NCBI GenBank assembly: GCA_900318265.1 | Contig: ONKA01000017.1 | Location: 1-64,000, forward strand | Source: an uncultured Bacteroidales bacterium | Lineage (GTDB): Bacteria > Bacteroidota > Bacteroidia > Bacteroidales > F082 | Direction of reading: 5' to 3' | DNA length: 64,000 nt | Shown: piece by piece, positions 62,001 to 64,000 of the stretch | Layout: the number at the start of each line of letters is the position of its first letter | How positions within the stretch are numbered: position 1 is the first letter of the stretch | Program-made: the position numbers and the translations under genes | The notes under the pieces: generated by a model | Seen by the model: the letters and a program-made list of their open reading frames with translations, nothing else | Database searches by the model: none | Told to the model about the DNA's origin: nothing

Positions 62001-62967
62001 TGAGAAAAACAAAGCGGAACTTGAACGTTATCGTGCCTCGTTAAAGCCTGGCGATGTTGCTTTGTTGGGTTGCTTGACTGAAGGAGGGCAAGGTCTTGCC
62101 ACGGCTAATAATGGCAAATATATTGCTATCCGAAAGTCCTCAAAATGGGCAGAAAATGTATATGTTTCCCGCCCCAGAAAATTAGCAGAGGCAATCAGTA
62201 AGAAAAGCAAAATTAAGGAATATATCGGTAATCTTACGCCACAAGAATTCCTTGGCCAAAGTACCGAACATCAGATTGCTGACACTTTTGACAAAATCAA
62301 AGAGGTGTTTGGTAGGGATATTTTTGGTCAAGGCTATATCTATAAACTTATTGATGATGAAGAAATTGCTGATGTGGATGCGTTGACAGAGGATGAAAAA
62401 GCAAACGGCATCGACCCTTCAAAACCTTATTATGTGCCATACGACAAAGGGGATAAAGATGGTAATCGTTGGTATCTTGAAACCCCATTTGCCATCGCGT
62501 GGTCCACGGAAAATGTCCATTTTTTGAAGACTGACCCAAAAGCTCGCTATCAAGGATACGGGTTCTTCTTTAAGGAGGGATTTTGTTGGACGGATATTAA
62601 CTCGACTTTTTTGAAGGCGAGATTAAAGGCAAAAGGCGTGTTTGATGTCGTAAGTATGTCATTGTTTACCCAGACAGAACTTCCAGACTGGTATTATGTC
62701 TGCTTAATAAATACAGATTTTATGAGCTTATATGTTGATAATTTCATCAACAACACCTCTCATTTTCAAATAAATGATGCGAGACAAACACCTATCGTGA
62801 TTCCATCGGAAAGCATTTTAAAAAAACTATTTGGATTATTTGGTGAAGCACAGGCAATTAAAAAAGACCTTTTTGCGGGAAAACTACACGTTTGTGAGGC
62901 TGATGAGCAATTATTGTTGATTCATAGGGATTTAGAATCTGCAATCAATCTTTTATACACCATATAA
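59068..62967 (+). CDS. Eco57I-like adenine methyltransferase with specificity domain
   Basis: 1299 residues. S-adenosylmethionine motif I LDPACGSGAFPMGML near 515 and catalytic motif IV NPPYIST near 807 mark an N6-adenine methyltransferase of the Eco57I/Type IIG kind. Residues 850-1299 form target-recognition and coiled-coil parts. The last about 130 residues, from KEGFCW onward, exist in two more versions encoded on the opposite strand just downstream, so the C-terminus is probably exchangeable by inversion. No PD-(D/E)XK nuclease is seen in this chain; cutting would be done by the upstream helicase-nuclease. Confidence 0.88.
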   Translation: MSNFDLKQRYNRNEFDNFIRTFLPDDYTRKETRVTPIGFQPQYATDITLIGVCKSLNLDVYEIHHSSVADARVGIANDTFKLLQHNSLNNNALVAFIPKEGDGQWRFSLLQIELDAVEQSSRIKRSYSNPRRYSYVLGPDAHVRTPEKYLIDTGKIRERRDGNKTLSPFEDLQSRFSVEVLSKEFYDNLFNWYLWATQHPSVSFPDKEDADAGKDKSVKVIRLITRMLFVWFIKQKGLVPSSLFDVNEMKNVLKNLEPESSTSSTYYNAILQNLFFATLNRPVVEVDEDGVEKVRKFAKNQNGEDTKNLYRYEDLFSIGKEEIVKLFAPIPFLNSSLFDCLDKSKKLNNVEKCFKYDGFSRNPRKQAHVPNELFFGKEQFVPLKVGGDVKEQHVHVQGLIRLFEQYNFTIEENSPREVEVSLDPELLGRVFENLLAAYNPETGESVRKSTGSFYTPREIVNYMVNESLVAYLKDKTQVSETDLRLLLSYDDDVPSLSNDQKQQLENAIKDCKVLDPACGSGAFPMGMLQQLVHMWERVFPATSTGYTSRKEAMYKRKLYLIEHCIFGVDIQPIAMLISKLRFFISLICEQSKADFDLKKRKENYGINTLPALETKFVAANTLIPAAVRDFDDDWSQDDNLVKLKNELLEIRHNNFISQSYSRNQRLIKKSQEKCLEICDYIMENSYKPNQQRIDMLEAQIAKLEAEKLEYAGERWIEEAVVGDLFGDAPKETKRYDANLKKRKEFDKAIETCRQDIENEQQKSKPQGFEKAVNELTAWDPYDQNTSSPFFDAEWMFGITDGFDVVIGNPPYISTKGVKEEDKKAYEKEFGFSDDTYNLFTFKGLSLSKSGGSLTYIIPKTFWTTQTKRNMRNLLLSKKIRYIYDTANPFESVMVDTCILQVVNAPYNPNHLIRFRDGSKDLHSPIVFEPVKQSMYINTQNAVIFKPTELNLKIWNLYGEKVKALYDQWWDKIKTSKDIEKNKAELERYRASLKPGDVALLGCLTEGGQGLATANNGKYIAIRKSSKWAENVYVSRPRKLAEAISKKSKIKEYIGNLTPQEFLGQSTEHQIADTFDKIKEVFGRDIFGQGYIYKLIDDEEIADVDALTEDEKANGIDPSKPYYVPYDKGDKDGNRWYLETPFAIAWSTENVHFLKTDPKARYQGYGFFFKEGFCWTDINSTFLKARLKAKGVFDVVSMSLFTQTELPDWYYVCLINTDFMSLYVDNFINNTSHFQINDARQTPIVIPSESILKKLFGLFGEAQAIKKDLFAGKLHVCEADEQLLLIHRDLESAINLLYTI
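62572..62590 (+). repeat. Inversion crossover site in the expressed methylase gene
   Basis: AAGGAGGGATTTTGTTGGA, encoding KEGFCW. The same sequence, inverted, begins both silent C-terminal cassettes (63324-63343 and 63703-63722). Confidence 0.75.
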
Positions 62968-63343
62968 AGTACCTACTAACTTATCCATCGCTGTTTCAAC
63001 TTGTCGCAATTCGGAAAGTTGCTCGTCATTACTATTCTTTTTAATTGCATATGCTTTTAAGAAGAGTTCGTGAATCTGACCAAGATCTTCACGCGATGGA
63101 ATGAAAATAGGCATCTGCCTAATATCATTGATTTGGATATTAACTGTGCAATTAAGATATTCTCTGTAATAATCAAACAACAAGTTGCTATTCAGCAAGG
63201 TAATGATATAATAATTTGGCACAGTACTTAACAATGAGCTTAACGACATAGAACCTACATCATTAACTGATGCAGACTTCATCTTTACCTTCAAAAGTCT
63301 AGCTAAGGGATTAAGTACATTATTCCAACAAAATCCCTCCTTA
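62953..63343 (-). other. Silent C-terminal cassette 1 for the methylase
   Basis: A promoterless open stretch on the minus strand from the crossover site (KEGFCWNN) to a stop at 62953. It parallels the expressed C-terminus: VGSMSLSSLLSTVPNYY against VVSMSLFTQTELPDWYY, and IQINDIRQMPIFIPS against FQINDARQTPIVIPS. About 391 bp, the same length as the expressed version (396 bp). The two face each other tail to tail, overlapping by 15 bp. Confidence 0.8.
63324..63343 (-). repeat. Inversion crossover site of cassette 1
   Basis: TAAGGAGGGATTTTGTTGGA on the minus strand, identical to the site in the expressed gene over its whole length. Confidence 0.75.
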
Positions 63344-63722
63344 TCAAGAAAGGCAATACAAATCCATTGTTTTACTGTCTAGATTTGATTGTATGTTTTG
63401 TAATGCCTTTTCGTCATTGTTGTGCTTTTTTATAGCGATTGCCTGTTTACAGATGTTAGAAAACTCTACGAGCATTTCTTTCTCAGGGACAATGAACGGT
63501 AATTGGCGGGCATCGTTTATTTGAAAAGTCTGTGTGTTATTTACAAAATCATCGACATAGTGGCTCATAAAGGTCGAGTTGATAATGCTAATTATAAAGG
63601 CTTCAGGAACTTTGTCAGTCATACCAAACAGGCTCATACTTTTCACGTCATTAATGCTTTTTTGTTTTTTCCTACATTTCAAAAAGGTGGTATTTATGTC
63701 ACTCCAACAAAGCCCCTCCTTA
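63344..63722 (-). other. Silent C-terminal cassette 2 for the methylase
   Basis: Minus-strand open stretch starting at its crossover site (KEGLCWSDINTTFLK) and ending with a stop directly before the site of cassette 1. It is closer to the expressed version than cassette 1: VKSMSLFGMTDKVPE, STFMSHYVDDFVNNT and FQINDARQLPFIVPE. No start codon or promoter belongs to it; it would be read only after inversion. Confidence 0.8.
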
Positions 63723-64000
63723 AAGCTTTAATAGGTTCTCTTATACCAGTATAAGCCATATATCGGTACAAAGTACCTCGTGCTACTTTTATTTTTTGTG
63801 CTATTTTTGGAATGCTAATTCCTTTTAAATACTGACGGACAATGAAATCATGTTTCGCCTCGCATTTTGCATTAGGTTTTATGTTTCTTTTTCCTTGTTT
63901 CCGTCCTAATGGTTTCCCTTCTGATTTCAACCTTCCCAGTGCTTCCTTCGTTCTTTGGCTGATTAAATTCCTTTCAATCTCAGCCGAGAGTCCAAATGCA
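63694..64000 (-). CDS. Serine recombinase (invertase/resolvase), N-terminus outside window
   Basis: About 101 codons run in from the right edge to a stop at 63694. AFGLSAEIERNLISQRTKEA is the long helix after the catalytic domain of Hin/Pin/Mpi-type serine recombinases; GKPLGRKQGKRN is the linker, and ISIPKIAQKIKVARGTLYRY the C-terminal HTH. The catalytic Ser domain lies beyond the window. It adjoins the cassettes and is the obvious candidate to invert them. Confidence 0.88.
   Translation of the reverse strand, partial: AFGLSAEIERNLISQRTKEALGRLKSEGKPLGRKQGKRNIKPNAKCEAKHDFIVRQYLKGISIPKIAQKIKVARGTLYRYMAYTGIREPIKALRRGFVGVT
63703..63722 (-). repeat. Inversion crossover site of cassette 2, overlapping the invertase end
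   Basis: TAAGGAGGGGCTTTGTTGGA on the minus strand, two differences from the other sites. The same bases encode the last residues of the invertase (LRRGFVG) in another frame. Confidence 0.7.

Noticed and set aside
62953..63682. Two small independent genes on the minus strand
   Set aside because: They begin inside the sequence, without promoters, and match the methylase C-terminus from a shared crossover site; they are silent cassettes.

Overview
This window comes from a member of the Bacteroidota, most likely Bacteroidales. Many genes sit behind the TAnnTTTG -7 promoter element of that phylum. Several secreted proteins end in a type IX secretion (T9SS) sorting domain. There is an outer-membrane barrel with a carboxypeptidase-like regulatory domain, and two exo-glycosidase lipoproteins (GH92, GH78). 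Naming a genus or habitat would be a guess. No rRNA or tRNA gene was recognised.

Layout. 1-8 kb: a cut-off TPR lipoprotein, a PorT-like barrel with trkA and trkH (potassium uptake), an AbrB-type regulator with a membrane acyltransferase, and a winged-helix protein of the AlkZ-like family. 8-12 kb: a lipoprotein, a small zinc-ribbon protein with an FAD oxidoreductase, and an S33-type hydrolase. 12-19 kb: an accessory stretch with a restriction-nuclease/STAND NTPase fusion, a DUF4145 protein, an autoinhibited Fic protein behind 24-bp tandem repeats, and a C10 protease. 19-26 kb: a flavoprotein, a Cys-rich protein, an outer-membrane barrel, a TetR regulator with an extra C-terminal HTH, and a DUF2807 adhesin; two of these transcription units share a 60-bp upstream module. 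26-43 kb: mostly ordinary metabolism and maintenance (GNAT, T9SS-sorted hydrolases, LysE, RluA-like, mnmA, GH92, dnaG, map, GH78, ruvC).

43.5-55.5 kb is the most unusual part. It holds two short sigma-70-like factors and a protein carrying the sigma-54 DNA-binding domain (with RpoN box) but no recognisable sigma-54 region I. Each of these three genes has a -24/-12 (sigma-54-type) sequence upstream. Four copies of a different promoter-like motif, GGTTGAWAA then TTCTATA at a constant distance, lie before an AAA ATPase, two unknown genes and the second sigma gene. The same stretch carries SbcCD and a possible caspase-fold protein. I read it as a small regulatory cascade driving its own regulon.

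55.5-64 kb: a two-gene restriction-modification system (PLD-nuclease/helicase and an Eco57I-like methylase with specificity domain). Two inverted, promoterless copies of the methylase C-terminus follow, then the end of a serine invertase gene. All three C-terminal versions start at the same ~19-bp sequence, so this looks like a specificity-switching shufflon.

A further theme is short dispersed repeats, some between genes and at least four inside coding sequences without breaking the frame.
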